The translations under genes were made by a program, and so were the position numbers. The notes beneath the pieces were generated by a model. It did no database searches. It saw nothing but the letters and a program-made list of their open reading frames with translations, and had not been told where the DNA came from. From positions 801,001 through 865,000 of the forward strand of contig CAJHNH020008532.1 in assembly GCA_905116865.2 (NCBI GenBank): a stretch of 64,000 bases of DNA. The letters are read 5' to 3'. The DNA is from Candidula unifasciata (lineage: Eukaryota; Mollusca; Gastropoda; Stylommatophora; Geomitridae). Below are positions 10,223 to 21,909 of the stretch, one piece after another (the stretch's first letter is position 1; each line of letters starts with the position of its first letter).

Positions 10223-11657
10223 TTTTTGACTTGTAGATGTATACGATATTCCTGTACAAATATAACAATTACAAATGCGTTCACAAATATTACGCTTAAT
10301 AGCAATACAATCACAACCAACAAAATCAATATGTGATATATAATCACTATGTTTAGCTGAGTAGTTTTCTACCTACTCAGAACAATAATATCAAACTATG
10401 AACTTAATTACTCAACTTTAAAAAAAAAATTACTATGGCTCCCATCGAGCTAAGACACAGTCTATTCTACGGATCCTTCCTTTCGCTATAGCACACTTCT
10501 CGCTGTACGGAAATATATTGAACGAGTCTCTTGTAGATCGTGTCGTGCAATTGAATCTTCCGGTTGGTAATGTCACTTCATTAATTGGCCACTACCCGTC
10601 TGAATTCATATTGTGGTTCATCATGGAGGTAGTGTACTTTTTTGAAAAATAGCGGCACTCGTCTATAAGTTGAACATGGGTGTCAATCTGAATAATTCAT
10701 GGAAACTGACTGTCTGTTCTAAAGACTTGAAGGAACTCACAGGAAACTGTTCTGCACGTGTACTTGTTCTACCTGTGCCACAGATGTTCGTTTAGCGGTG
10801 TTCCGCTAGCTGCATGTTAGATCGGATATGTGGATATAAGTCGGCTGTCCGCTTGACCAATGTCACTCAGCTAGATGCCTTGTCTTAACACACTTACGTT
10901 ATGTTAGCATGTTTAGTGATCACTGTACTTGGTGGCTGTTGCCCTTTGCAACTACTGTTTCAAACACTGGACTGATTGATGACTAATTTGATGTTGTAAT
11001 ACACAGTATAGTTGTTACGATCACACTGTAACAATACGCAGTATAATTGTTAAGATCACACTGTAACAATGTGTAGTATAGCTGTTACGATCACACTGTA
11101 ATAATACGCGGCATAGTTGTTATGATGCCACTGTAACGATACGTGGTATAGTTGTTATGATGATACTGTAACGATACGTGGTATAGGAAGGTGATGATAC
11201 TGTAACGATAACTAATTTCGACACGTTACCCAGTGGCGAATTTGGCCATCCTTACACAGGAAAAATGTACTTGAAATTTCTACACATTTTCTTGAGGTAA
11301 ATTTCGACACAGCAACTGGTGTTACCACAGATGATGGCTGTATAGCGGCCTTGACCCAGTCCCCCACTTACGTCAACTCTGCAGCCCCGCTTTGAGCTTT
11401 GAAGTTTAACTGGTTCAACTGGCCGGGTTTTTGGTCACTACACTGACCCTGTTTGTCGTTGCTTGTTGTGAACAAATAAATTTTGACTAACAACTGCTGT
11501 TACCTCAGACGATTACTGGAAATCGACCTTGACACAGAACGCCACTTACATTGACTGTTCAGCTCCGTTATTAGCTGTCGAGTTCAATTGGTCCAATCCG
11601 CTGTGTTTTCAGTGATGTTCCGGTTATCTTCTGTCGTTGTTTTTTGTCCCGGATGTG
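10223..11657 (-). other. 5' leader of the LTR element
   Basis: About 1.4 kb between the 5' LTR and the gag start, with no supportable gene. It holds a 35-bp tandem repeat (10996-11210, about six diverging copies around ACTGTAACGATACGTGGTAT). It also holds an imperfect duplication of about 140 bp, 11313-11450 versus 11491-11635. Possible packaging or regulatory roles are inference only. Confidence 0.7.
10996..11210. repeat. 35-bp tandem repeat in the LTR-element leader
   Basis: About six units of 35 bp sharing CACTGTAAC.ATACG..GTATA.TTGTTA.GAT, with increasing divergence to the right. The last unit is truncated. Confidence 0.8.
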
Positions 11658-11675
11658 TCCGTTTTAGAGCCTCCA
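11658..11675 (-). promoter_or_regulatory. putative primer binding site
   Basis: On the minus strand, two bases after the 5' LTR, the sequence reads TGGAGGCTCTAAAACGGA. A TGG at this position is what a tRNA CCA end would pair with. I cannot assign the tRNA. Confidence 0.5.
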
Positions 11676-11677
11676 CT

Positions 11678-12249
11678 TGTAATGTGCTCATCTAGGGGTA
11701 TGTGTTGTTTACATTGCTTTCAGACGAACAGTGAGTTGAAACGACACAGCATGAACGAATATTGAGTTCTTTGCTTTTATTCGTTGAATCGCCAGTTATC
11801 GCAAACATACATTCATGCTTCCTCGTGCTCGACTTGCTTGGCTGAATCTAGCGACCTGGTCGGACTTCCCACACACTACAGGAATTTATCAGCGTCTCTC
11901 GAACCATCCATCTATACTTCATGGACTCTGATATCTGACATTACGACGTATGGAAAAACATTCAGTCCTCCTATTGAAATATAACGTTCACTTGACAAAT
12001 CATTTATTCTTCTCAGGCGTTCATTCACGCGTCCTCTCTCAGTCAGGGCCGAACTTCAACTGTCTTACTTCAGTCTCTCGGTTCACGTCTTCCGTTCACG
12101 TCTCATGCTTTTCTTGTGTCTCTCACTTCGTTTACCATGAGACACACGAGACTCACTTCTCCCGTTTTTCTCTTCTCTCACGGGTCCTCCGACCTTTTTC
12201 TCCCCATCGGGAACTCTCTGGGGTTTCCCCGGGAATTCACAACATTACA
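11678..12249 (-). repeat. 5' LTR of the LTR retrotransposon
   Basis: A 572-bp partner of 3681-4252 at a constant offset of 7997, apparently identical. On the minus strand it is the promoter-bearing copy. Confidence 0.95.
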
Positions 12250-12254
12250 GAGAC
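12250..12254. repeat. target site duplication (right), GAGAC
   Basis: It matches 3676-3680 and directly abuts the LTR end ACATTACA. Confidence 0.9.
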
Positions 12255-12289
12255 GATTCTGGACAGAAGTTTCTTTTGGCTTGAAGGGG

Positions 12290-13115
12290 TTATAATCATC
12301 ATCATCATCATTGTAGTGATTCTCTAGATCTCTTAACTACACGCTTCTTGGGTGCAGAGACAGTACAGATACCTGAAAATCTTAGATTGTTGTTGTTGTT
12401 ATCGATCCAGCGGCGCATGAGCTTTCACCCTTTGGCCCAATGCCATGTAGTGGAATTTGCATGTTTTCACAAGCTGTTCTTTTTCCTCAGTACAAGGTGT
12501 TCCACTTGTCTGGTCTCGGAGGGAGTAGCATTCTTCTAGTCTCGCTGAGTTTTGGGCACTCAAAGAGATGGTGTTCAACAGTTTCGTAGGGGTAGTTACA
12601 TAGCTGGCACTCTGGGGAGTGTTTAGGTGTCCACTGAGTGGAGTATGTTGTGTTCTAAGTCTGAAGATGGTGGCCTGGTCCCTTCTTGTTAGATGATTAG
12701 TGCTGTCATTAGGATCAGGGCCAGCCATATGTCTATAAACCTCTCTTCCAGTGTCTCCCCTGGCCCATCTGTTCAACCAAGTCTCTTTGTTTATAGCTCT
12801 TATAAGTGTTTTTGCTGTCTGTAGGGTTGTCGCTGTAGGTGCTTGCTCTTGCGTTGCTCCTTTCTTTGCCAATCTGTCAGCTCTGTCATTACCTGGTGTG
12901 CCGGAGTGGCCTGGAATCCACTGCATCACTATTCTGATATTGTATGAGGTAATAAGCTGATAAGCATCCAGAATTATCTTGGCTATGTCAGTTCTGCAGC
13001 GTTCACTGCCCTCTAGAGCTTGAAGGGCAGACATTGAATCTGTGAAGATGACAATATTTTGGGCCTTTGAAGATCTTAGGTAAACACACATTGGAACACC
13101 GCTGAACGAGACCAT
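12290..13115 (-). pseudogene. 5'-truncated non-LTR retrotransposon tail with RNase H
   Basis: A 238-codon frame (12399-13115) encodes the later part of a type I RNase H. IVIFTDSMSALQAL supplies one catalytic Asp, and WIPGHSGTPGNDRADRLA supplies the His/Asp end motif. A cysteine-poor region with FRLRTQHTPLSGHL follows, a segment known after RNase H in I/Jockey-type elements. The first strand with its Asp and the helix with its Glu are missing, so the copy is truncated inside RNase H. Past the stop lie (CAA)n and (GAT)n tracts, the latter at about 12296-12315. These look like the 3' tail. The LTR element sits about 50 bp beyond that tail. It cannot act alone. Confidence 0.8.
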
Positions 13116-13560
13116 AATGTTTATTCAGTCAAACACCTGTTGACTGTCAATGTACTTAAAGAACTTGTCTAGGGGTGGCCGACTTCCACCACGTGTAATA
13201 TTAGAAAAATATCACTTATACCTGAACAAGAGGCCAACTATCAACACTGCCGAGACAACAAGGACACATCAGGTCTCCATTCGCCCACAGCTGTGTCGTC
13301 AAACTAACGTCAGCACTGACAAATGTCGGACTGACTGGCTGGCCAGGTTTTCGTGGAATTTGCACTCAACTGTAAAACAAACACTTCCTCGTCGTACGAC
13401 TCATTTTACTGGCGATTATCTTCATCAGACAGGCTGTTCCAATGCTGAAATCGAGACTGATCATCTTGATCATTCAAGGCTCAAATAAACGTTCTCTCCC
13501 TCGTGTTCTAGAATATTTCAACGCAAGTAATTCGTACAATCTTTCATTTGTCGTGTTTAA
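13116..13560. other. unclassified stretch
   Basis: No recognisable gene or repeat. A 112-codon plus-strand frame at 13150-13488 has no feature I can name and I do not call it. Confidence 0.4.
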
Positions 13561-13564
13561 TGAA

Positions 13565-13876
13565 CAGGCATATAGACTGGCCGACTCAGCACCGCTTGGT
13601 GAGAACTGATGTATGACAAGCTAGATGTTGTGAGGGCCCTTTGGGAACGAGTGAACAGTGCAGATGCGCAGATAGATCATTACGGTCTGAGGAGAATAGC
13701 GCTGCGAGGAGTTAACAGGGAATGTGGTCGATAAACAAAACTCATGGGAAGGATGAAAAGGATATACAATCAGACGGTTACTGGTGCCATCGGAATTGGA
13801 ACTCTTTGCTTGCTGCTGAAAATGGGGACGGAGCACTTATGGGAATGTCCCGAGTTCTGTAATGTCGATTCCTAAT
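13565..13876 (+). pseudogene. 3' end of a non-LTR retrotransposon (family B), fragment
   Basis: Broken frames encode the region after RNase H: a Leu-Trp-Glu segment (LDVVRALWERVNSA), then QTVTGAIGIGTL and a Cys-pair segment LWECPEFCNVDS followed by a stop at about 13876. Relatives lie at 25850-26165 (minus), 51590-52435 (minus) and 53395-53520 (plus). At least one frame change occurs near 13730. Non-functional. Confidence 0.75.
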
Positions 13877-14039
13877 TCAACATTCAAATTCAACTGTCTG
13901 GCATGTTATCGGCAATTCGCCCGCTAGTCTGAAATACGCTTCGTATTCGATTCCATTTACCCAAGCTTAAGTACATAATGTTTGTTTAGTATCTAACCTC
14001 ATTACCAATGCAAACATTAATTACCGTAAAAAAAATGAT

Positions 14040-14060
14040 TCCTTACAACCATCATCATCC

Positions 14061-14106
<46 letters not shown>

Positions 14107-14130
14107 TATCATCATCATCATCATCATCAT
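14040..14130. repeat. (CAT)n microsatellite
   Basis: Mostly CAT units, read as His codons in one frame. It is followed directly by a short dispersed repeat at 14138-14205. Confidence 0.9.
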
Positions 14131-14137
14131 GTCGCAG

Positions 14138-14205
14138 TTGTTTTGCAGAACGTCGCTCTCATCACGGTGTGCCTGAAAGAAACTCGGTCTGTCGCCAGTT
14201 CCCCA
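14138..14205. repeat. dispersed repeat shared with 31125-31205
   Basis: The segment around TTTGCAGAACGTCGCTCTCA and the following AAGAAACTCGGTC recurs at 31135-31195. It is probably a fragment of an unidentified interspersed element. Confidence 0.7.
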
Positions 14206-15290
14206 TCGCCCCCATCCCCCTCATTTCCCCCTTCCCATCCCCCTCATTCAACCTTCCCATCCCCGTCATTCCCCCCTTCCTATCTCCCTCATTCCTCCCT
14301 TCCCATCACCCTCATTCACCCCCTTCCCATCCCCCTCATTCCTCCCTTCCCATACCCCTCATTCCTCCTTCCCATCCCCCTTATTCCCCCTTACCATCCA
14401 CCTTATCCCCCTTCCCATACCCCTCATTCCTCCCTTCCCATCCCCCTCATTCTCCCTACCCATACCCCTCATCCCCCCTTTTCATCCCCTCATTCCCCCT
14501 TCCCATCCCCCTCATCCCCCCTTTCCATCCCTCTCATTTCTCCCTTCCCATCCCCCTCATTCCTCCCTTTCCATCCCCCTCATTCCTCCCTTCCCATCCC
14601 CCTCATTCCTCCTTTCCAATCCCCCTCATTCCTCCCTTCCCATCCCTCTCATTCCTCCCTTCCCATCCCCCTCATTCCTCCTTCCCATCCCCCTCATTCC
14701 CCCCTTCCCATCCCCCTCATTCCTCCCTTCCCATCCCTCTCATTCCCCCCTTTCCATCCCCCTCATTCCCCCCTTTCCATCCCCTCATTCCCCCTTCCCA
14801 TCCCCCTCATTCCTCCTTCCTATCCCTCTCATTCATCCCTTCTCATCCCCTCATTTCCCCTTTTCCTCCCCCTCATTCCTCCCTTCCAATCCCCCTCATT
14901 CCACTTTTCCCATCCCCCTCATTCCTCCCTTCCCATCCCCCTCATTCCTCCCTTCCCATCCCCTCATTCCCCCTTCCCATCCCGCTCATTCCTCCCTTCC
15001 CATCCCTCTCAATCCCCTCCTTCCCACCCCCTCATTCCCCCTTCCCATCCTCCTCATTCCTCCCTTTCCATCCCCCTCATTCCCCCTTCTCATCCCCCTC
15101 ATTCCCCCTTCCCATCCTCCTCATTCCTCCCTTTCCATCCCCCTCATTCCCCCTTCTCATCCCCCTCATTCCCCCTTCCCATACCCCTCATTCCTCCCTT
15201 CCTATCCCCTCATTCCTCCCTTCCCATCCTCCTCATTCCTCCCTTCCCATCCCCCTTATTCCTCCCTTCCCATCCCCATCGTTCTCTTTT
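14206..15290. repeat. C/T-rich minisatellite of about 23 bp
   Basis: More than 40 imperfect copies of CCCTTCCCATCCCCCTCATT with three more bases. Pro/Ser/His-rich frames of several hundred codons cross it in more than one frame, which marks them as repeat by-products rather than genes. Confidence 0.93.
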
Positions 15291-15394
15291 ATATCCAAAG
15301 AACCATTTATATCCTGTATCCATTTTCTTGTTGATCGGCCCCTGCCCCTTCTTCCAGGTATCATACCTCCTGCTATTTTTTTTCACAAACACAG

Positions 15395-15507
<113 letters not shown>

Positions 15508-15740
15508 GGCTGTACCGAATATTCGCTTCGGGGCCGAATAGTGGACCGAATAACAATGCGGTATTCGGCTGAATACTTGCGGTCGTGCCGAATACGAAAA
15601 GTTGTTACCTTACACCCGTTTCTGCATACACTGCGATGGACTGAAATAACTCTCATTAACACAATAATTGCTGTCGCAGCGGGGGAAACTGCGACCCGGT
15701 TGCAAGTTCTTTGTCTGCTGACTGGACCGGGGCATTACAG

Positions 15741-15830
15741 CAGAGGTTCTCAAACGGGGTGCGTATGCCAGGGGTGCCGCGGCAAAAATCAAGAAAAGTC
15801 GGCTATAAATTGTAAAATTATTTAAGAAGG
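15741..15830 (+). mobile_element. Charlie-type hAT end-like fragment
   Basis: CAGAGGTTCTCAAACGGGGT followed by GCG...GGGGTGCCGCGGCA resembles the terminal inverted repeat of Charlie-type hAT elements (family knowledge). Only this end is recognisable. No matching right end or transposase was found. Confidence 0.4.
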
Positions 15831-15961
15831 CATGAAGATACTTAAAAGTTAAAATTTAAATTGTCTTTCCTCGCCACTGTTGAAAAGAGGACAGGCGACA
15901 GGCAATAACTGCGTTTTAAAAAACGAAGAACATCTTATGCAATACATCTTTGTCACTAAAG

Positions 15962-16233
<272 letters not shown>

Positions 16234-16302
16234 GGCTGTACTGAATAGTGATTTTTACTACTCGGCCGAATACGAATAACGGGAACAACTATTCGGCCTA
16301 AT

Positions 16303-16636
16303 ACGAATAGTGTCATCATCATCAGGTGCCTTACCGACTGCCGTGGGCGATCATGCCTCTTCATAATCTGCGATCTCCTGCAGCATGTATCAGTTCGGGT
16401 GCCGACACACCTCCATGCCATGCAACAAGACTGTCAAGCATCTTCTCTCGTTGTCTTCCTCTGTCCCTTTTTCCACAGGTCTATGTTCTATTTTCCCTCT
16501 TCTCATAACATGGCCGAAAAATGATGACTGTCTCCTTCTGATGTCTGTGATAAGTTGTCTTCGGGCTCCCGCCTCTTTCAAAACCTCTTGGTTGCTTTTT
16601 TTGGCTGTCCAAGGTATTCTTAGCAACGAATAGTGT
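16303..16636 (-). mobile_element. 5'-truncated RTE-like tail (family C) with 11-bp target duplication
   Basis: The 11-mer ACGAATAGTGT lies at 16303-16313 and again at 16626-16636. Between them, on the minus strand, is the last part of an RTE-like ORF (IPWTAKKSNQ, ARRQLITDIRRRQSSFFGHV and downstream) ending in a GATGATGATG tail at 16314. The insertion is in the ATTCG-rich transposon. The open frame at 16390-16680 is its relic with a small break. It is a dead copy. Confidence 0.85.
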
Positions 16637-16729
16637 ATAGTGTATAAAATATCTCTTTTAAAAAACACACACACACACATCTATAATGTCAAATGTACGC
16701 TGAACTTTTACTTCACGTAAAATAGCAGA

Positions 16730-16992
16730 GAATAGTCATCTTCTTCTTTAGCGTTCTGAGCCCTTGAGGTTTACTGCTGCAGATATCATTCGTTTTCATT
16801 TATCTCTCTGGCCAGCATTCTCTCCACAATTTGTGACACCAGTTGTTTGCAGGTGTGGCTGGACATTATCTCTCGAACTTCTTTTTTTGTCTGCTTCGTG
16901 GTCTACGCCCATTCCTTTCTCAGGTGTATACAGTTCTACTTCTCTGTCTTCTGACGTTATTTCAATATGCCGTATCCAATACCGAATAGTCA
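16730..16992 (-). mobile_element. 5'-truncated retrotransposon tail (family D) with 9-bp target duplication
   Basis: GAATAGTCA occurs at 16730-16738 and 16984-16992. The insert on the minus strand ends in an AGAAGAAGAT tail. It encodes a degenerate copy of the same C-terminal region seen at 44540-44830 (LYTPE, then a region matching RRRRWRDAVKPDLHTPGV, then NLKGSE). Host sequence is the ATTCG-rich transposon. Confidence 0.75.
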
Positions 16993-17329
16993 ATAGATCC
17001 ACTACTCGGCGCCGAAGCGAATACGAAGCGAATATTCGGTACAGGCCTAATATAAATAAATCTGATACTGTCTCCACAATAAAGGGTGGCTGCTATAGAT
17101 CAACACGTTTTATCTCTTGTCCTGTTTGTACACTCTCTCAGACTGCCTTGCGTAGTTTTCTTGGTTCTTTCCTCCAACTTGTAACGTTGTCTACCTCTTG
17201 CGCCCTTGCCTTCGATCTTTGCCTCCAGTTTGACTTTTTAAAGCGTATTATCTTTTTTTCACATGGACAAAATATTTTAAGTGCCTCTGTTTGATTTCTT
17301 TCAATAATGCCTTTTTCATACGCAGTTAT

Positions 17330-17556
17330 TTACACACGCACACACACACACACATATACACATACACACACACATACACACACACACACATCACACACAC
17401 ATACACACATATACACACACACACACATACACACACACATACATACACACATACACACACACATACACACACACACATACACACATACACACACATACAC
17501 ACACACATACACACACATACACACACACACACACACATACACACACACATACATAT
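17330..17556. repeat. (CA)n microsatellite with interspersed CATA
   Basis: About 225 bp of CA repeats. Thr/His and Cys/Val frames on the two strands are by-products. A second pure (CA)n lies at 17654-17704. Confidence 0.95.
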
Positions 17557-17651
17557 GTCGTAAGAGGCAATTAAGGGTAGTATTGAGCTTGAGATTGGCT
17601 ACCTCATCCTGTAAAAGCCATAGCCACAAAAACCAACCAACCGTGGATAAG

Positions 17652-17707
<56 letters not shown>

Positions 17708-17955
17708 GAAGCAAGTAAAACCCAGCCAACCAAGATGAGGGGAGGCTCTTCAAGTAGAAGAAGTATCACACGGTGTGGAGAAAGCCGTAAGGAGTCCGGA
17801 TCTTTGACGTACCTCCTCTCAGCTAGGAAAACCTCCAGAATTGGCACCTGGAATGTTAGAACTCCCTATAATATAGGGAGAACAATGGAGGTAGCAAGGG
17901 AGATGAGAAAGTCTTTGCATTGGAACCCTCAGGGGGATAGGAATAAAGAAAGGCA

Positions 17956-17986
<31 letters not shown>

Positions 17987-18096
17987 TGGAGAAGAGAGCT
18001 AAAGAATCAAGTTAGAAAGATGTTAGTTTCGTGCCCCTTAAGCAGATGCACTCACAATTCAAATGAAATACCCATAATTAGTCGCCTAATACGACA
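17556..18096. repeat. inverted pair around an RTE relic
   Basis: TGTCGTAAGAGGCAATTA at 17556-17573 is matched in inverted form by 18075-18096, which reads TGTCGTATTAGGCGACTAAT on the minus strand. The pair brackets a (CA)n and a deleted RTE copy. It could be the two ends of one element or two unrelated repeat copies. Confidence 0.5.
17735..18040 (+). pseudogene. internally deleted RTE-like element (endonuclease start joined to C-terminus)
   Basis: The frame 17735-18106 carries RIGTWNVRTPYNIGRTMEVA, the hallmark start of an APE-type endonuclease in RTE-like ORFs. It passes within a few residues into LHWNPQGDRN and, after an A/CA run, TWRRELKNQVRKM, which belong to the very end of such ORFs. 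The whole reverse transcriptase is therefore missing. The A17-CACACA run at about 17956-17985 interrupts the C-terminal part. No function expected. Confidence 0.75.
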
Positions 18097-18129
18097 TGCT
18101 TGTTAGGGGATAAGAAGTCTTCTCCCCTT

Positions 18130-18600
18130 CCTCCTCAAATGGAGGTCCCGGAACAAACTTGAGGATACTGAGGTTTTCTGATTTCATTTGAAAAAATTCT
18201 CACACGACCCATACGTCATGCTTACATACAACTCCTAGTATACACAAAATACAGAGACGTACAATCATTGATGCACGTATATAAGTCACAAGTCTCAACT
18301 CAACATGCAACCGCACAGTTAACTCGGTGGATTGTGTATCATCTAAACTGTAATTGCGCCCCACCCTATTAACAATGCGTGTTACAATAGAAACAAGTTA
18401 TGGACACCCAACAGAAAGACACAAAAATATATCCTAGGCTAGCAGAGCAATGGCAAAATACCTGTCCACTTCCTGCTACACGAGAAGAACATTGATCTGT
18501 TTTTTTCCTGGGAACAGTCAGTTGTTGCTTTCAACATTCAGCATTGCCCATTAAACAAGTAATCTGTTCCTTTGGCAGATATCAGACCAATTATAGTCCC
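18130..18600. other. unclassified stretch
   Basis: No gene, RNA or repeat recognised. Confidence 0.4.
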
Positions 18601-18604
18601 TTCC

Positions 18605-18762
18605 TAAAGTCGTGTCCAGCTTCACAAATCTGTAACTCAGTAACATTTCGGTGTTAGCTGTTCAACTCTAGCATGTGATCTGGTAATAACCATGTACTTG
18701 CAACCATTTTTAAAGAAAACGTATATCTTTCATGTTGCCTTATTTGCAGTATACGAAAAAAA
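18605..18762. repeat. diverged dispersed repeat, second copy at 62808-62965
   Basis: It shares GTCGTGTC...CTTA/C...ATCTGTAACT, ...TAGCTGTT..., ...CATGTACTTGCA..., ...TTATTTGCAGTATACGAAAA with 62808-62965 at roughly two thirds identity by eye. Identity unknown. Confidence 0.65.
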
Positions 18763-18784
18763 AAAAAAAAAACAAGTCACTGGC

Positions 18785-21700
18785 TCAAAGAAAACGATCA
18801 GCATACATACAGTGATTCAAATCAAACGATCAGCATACATACAGTGATTCAAATCAAACGATCAGCATACATACAGTGATTCAAATCAAACGATCAGCAT
18901 ACATACAGTGATTCAAATCAAACGATCAGCATACATACAGTGATTCAAATCAAACGATCAGCATACTTACAGTGATTCAAGGCAAACGATCAGCACGCAT
19001 ACAGTGATACAAGGCAAAGATCAGCATACTTACAGTGATTCAAGGCAAACGATCAGCATACTTACAGTGATTCAAGGCAAACGATCAGCATACTTACAGT
19101 GATTCAAGGCAAACGATCAGCATACTTACAGTGATTCAAGGCAAAGATCAGCATACTTACAGTGATTCAAGGCAAACGATCAGCATACTTACTGTGATTC
19201 AAGGCAAAGATCAGCATACTTACAGTGACTCAAGGCAAACGATCAGCATACTTACAGTGACTCAAGGCAAACGATCAGCATACTTACAGTGATTCAAGGC
19301 AAACGATCAGCATACTTACAGTGACTCAAGGCAAACGATCAGCATACTTACAGTGATTCAAGGCAAACGATCAGCACGCATACAGTGATACAAGGCAAAA
19401 ACGATTCAGCAAACGATCACTTACTTACACTTCAGTGATTCAAGGCAAACGATCAGCATACTTCAAGGCAAACAGTACAGTGATTCAAGGCAAACGATCA
19501 GCATACTTACAGTGACTCAAGGCAAACGATCAGCATACTTACAGTGATACAGCATACTTACAGTGATACAAGGCAAACGATCAGCATACTTACAGTGATT
19601 CAAGGCAAACGATCAGCATACTTACAATGTGATCACAAGGCAAAAACGATCAGCATAGCTTACAGTGATTCAAGGCAAACGATCAGCATACTTACAGTGA
19701 TTCAAGGCAAACGATCAGCATACTTACAGTGATTCAAGGCAAACGATCAGCATACTTACAGTGACTCAAGGCAAACGATCAGCATACTTACAGTGACTCA
19801 AGGCAAACGATCAGCATACTTACAGTGATTCAAGGCAAACGATCAGCATACTTACAGTGATTCAAGGCAAACGATCAGCATACTTACAGTGATTCAAGGC
19901 AAACGATCAGCATACTTACAGTGACTCAAGGCAAACGATCAGCATACTTACAGTGATTCAAGGCAAACGATCAGCATACTTACAGTGATTCAAGGCAAAC
20001 GATCAGCACCTACTTACAGTGATACTTACAGTGATTCAAGGCAAACGATCAGCATACTTACAGTGACTCAAGGACTCAATACTTACAGTGCAAGGCAAAC
20101 GATCAGCATACTTACAGTGATTCAAGGCAAACGATCAGCATACTTACAGTGACTCAAGGCAAACGATCAGCATACTTACAGTGATTCAAGGCAAACGATC
20201 AGCAAACAGTGACTCAGCATACGATCAGCAGTACAGTGATTCAAGGCAAACGATCAGCATACTTACAGTGATTCAAGGCAAACGATCAGCATACTTACAG
20301 TGATTCAAGGCAAACGATCAGCAAACGATCAGCAAACATCAGCATACTTACAGTGATTCAAGGCAAACGATCAGCATACTTACAGTGATTCAAGGCAAAC
20401 GATCAGCATACTTACAGTGATTCAAGGCAAACGATCAGCATACTTACAGTGATTCAAGGCAAACGTCAGCATACTTACAGTGATTCAAGGCAAACGATCA
20501 GCATACTCTTACAAAGTGACTCAAGGCAAACGATCAGCATACTTACAGTGATTCAAGGCAAACGATCAGCATACTTACAGTGATCAACGATCAGCATACT
20601 TACAGTGACTCAAGGCAAACGATCAGCATACTTACAGTGATTCAAGGCAAACGATCAGCATACTTACAGTGACTCAAGGCAAACGATCAGCATACTTACA
20701 GTGACTCAAGGCAAACGATCAGCATACTTACAGTGACTCAAGGCAAACGATCAGCATACTTACAGTGACTCAAGGCAAACGATCAGCATACTTACAGTGA
20801 TTCAAGGCAAACGATCAGCATACTTACAGTGATTCAAGGCAAACGATCAGCATACTTACAGTGATTCAAGGCAAACGATCAGCATACTTACAGTGATTCA
20901 AGGCAAACGATCAGCATACTTACAGTGATCAAGGCAAACGATCAGCATACTTACAGTGATTCAAGGCAAAAATCGCATACTTACAGTGATTCAAGAAAAG
21001 CATACTTACAGTGATTCAAGGCAAACGATCAGCATACTTACAGTGATTCAAGGCAAACGATCAGCATACTTACAGTGATTCAAGGCAAACGATCAGCATA
21101 CTTACAGTGACTCAAGGCAAACGATCAGCATACTTACAGTGATTCAAGGCAAACGATCAGCATACTTACAGTGATTCAAGGCAAACGATCAGCATACTTA
21201 CAGTGATACAAGGCAAACGATCAGCATACTTACAGTGATTCAAGGCAAACGATCAGCACGCTTACAGTGATACAAGGCAAACGATCAGCATACTTACAGT
21301 GATTCAAGGCAAACGATCAGCACGCATACAGTGATTCAAGGCAAACGATCAGCACGCTTACAGTGATTCAAGGCAAACGATCAGCATACTTACAGTGATT
21401 CAAGGCAAACGATCAGCATACTTACAGTGATTCAAGGCAAACGATCAGCATACTTACAGTGATTCAAGGCAAACGATCAGCATACTTACAGTGATTCAAG
21501 GCAAACGATCAGCACGCATACAGTGATTCAAGGCAAACGATCAGCATACTTACAGTGATTCAAGGCAAACGATCAGCATACTTACAGTGATTCAAGGCAA
21601 ACGATCAGCACGCATACAGTGATTCAAGACAAAGATCAGCATGATTACAGTGATTCAAGGCAAACGATTAGCATACTTACAGTGATTCAAGGCAAACGAT

Positions 21701-21811
21701 TAGCATACTTACAGTGATTCCAAGCAAACGATCAGCATTTTTACAGTGATTCAAGGCAAACGATCAGCATACTTACAGTGATTCAAGGCAAACGATTAGC
21801 ATACTTACAGG
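18785..21811. repeat. 32-bp minisatellite of 3 kb
   Basis: Roughly 90 copies of a 32-bp unit read as TTCAAGGCAAACGATCAGCA plus TACTTACAGTGA. The first five or so units use the variant CAAATCAAA / CATACATAC. The rest use CAAGGCAAA / CATACTTAC, with scattered CACGCATAC. A few units are scrambled or truncated (about 19390-19470, 20010-20100, 20200-20340). There are no spacers of other sequence, so it is not a CRISPR array. Confidence 0.95.
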
Positions 21812-21909
21812 TAATTAAGAAACTGGAACTGTTGACAACATCCACTTGCACGCGTTTTACTTTATTATCAGTTGACTTTACTGATGTGTTGATTACAATG
21901 AATTGACGC

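Larger units (their letters stand above)
3681..12249 (-). mobile_element. complete Ty3/gypsy-type LTR retrotransposon, Gmr1-like domain order
   Basis: An 8569-bp element on the minus strand. It has two 572-bp LTRs with TGTAATGT...ACATTACA ends, GAGAC target duplications, a purine tract beside the 3' LTR, a leader, gag and pol. Pol carries protease, integrase, reverse transcriptase and RNase H in that order. Ty3/gypsy elements normally place integrase last. The order seen here is described for the Gmr1 group of Ty3/gypsy-like elements (established knowledge). The two LTRs look identical when read side by side, which implies recent insertion, yet gag carries two frame breaks. No envelope-like frame is visible between pol and the 3' LTR. 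Assignment to the Gmr1 group is inference from domain order, not from a phylogeny. Confidence 0.92.

Noticed and set aside
18785..21811. CRISPR-like array of direct repeats
   Set aside because: The repeats are contiguous without unique spacers and the context is eukaryotic. It is a minisatellite.
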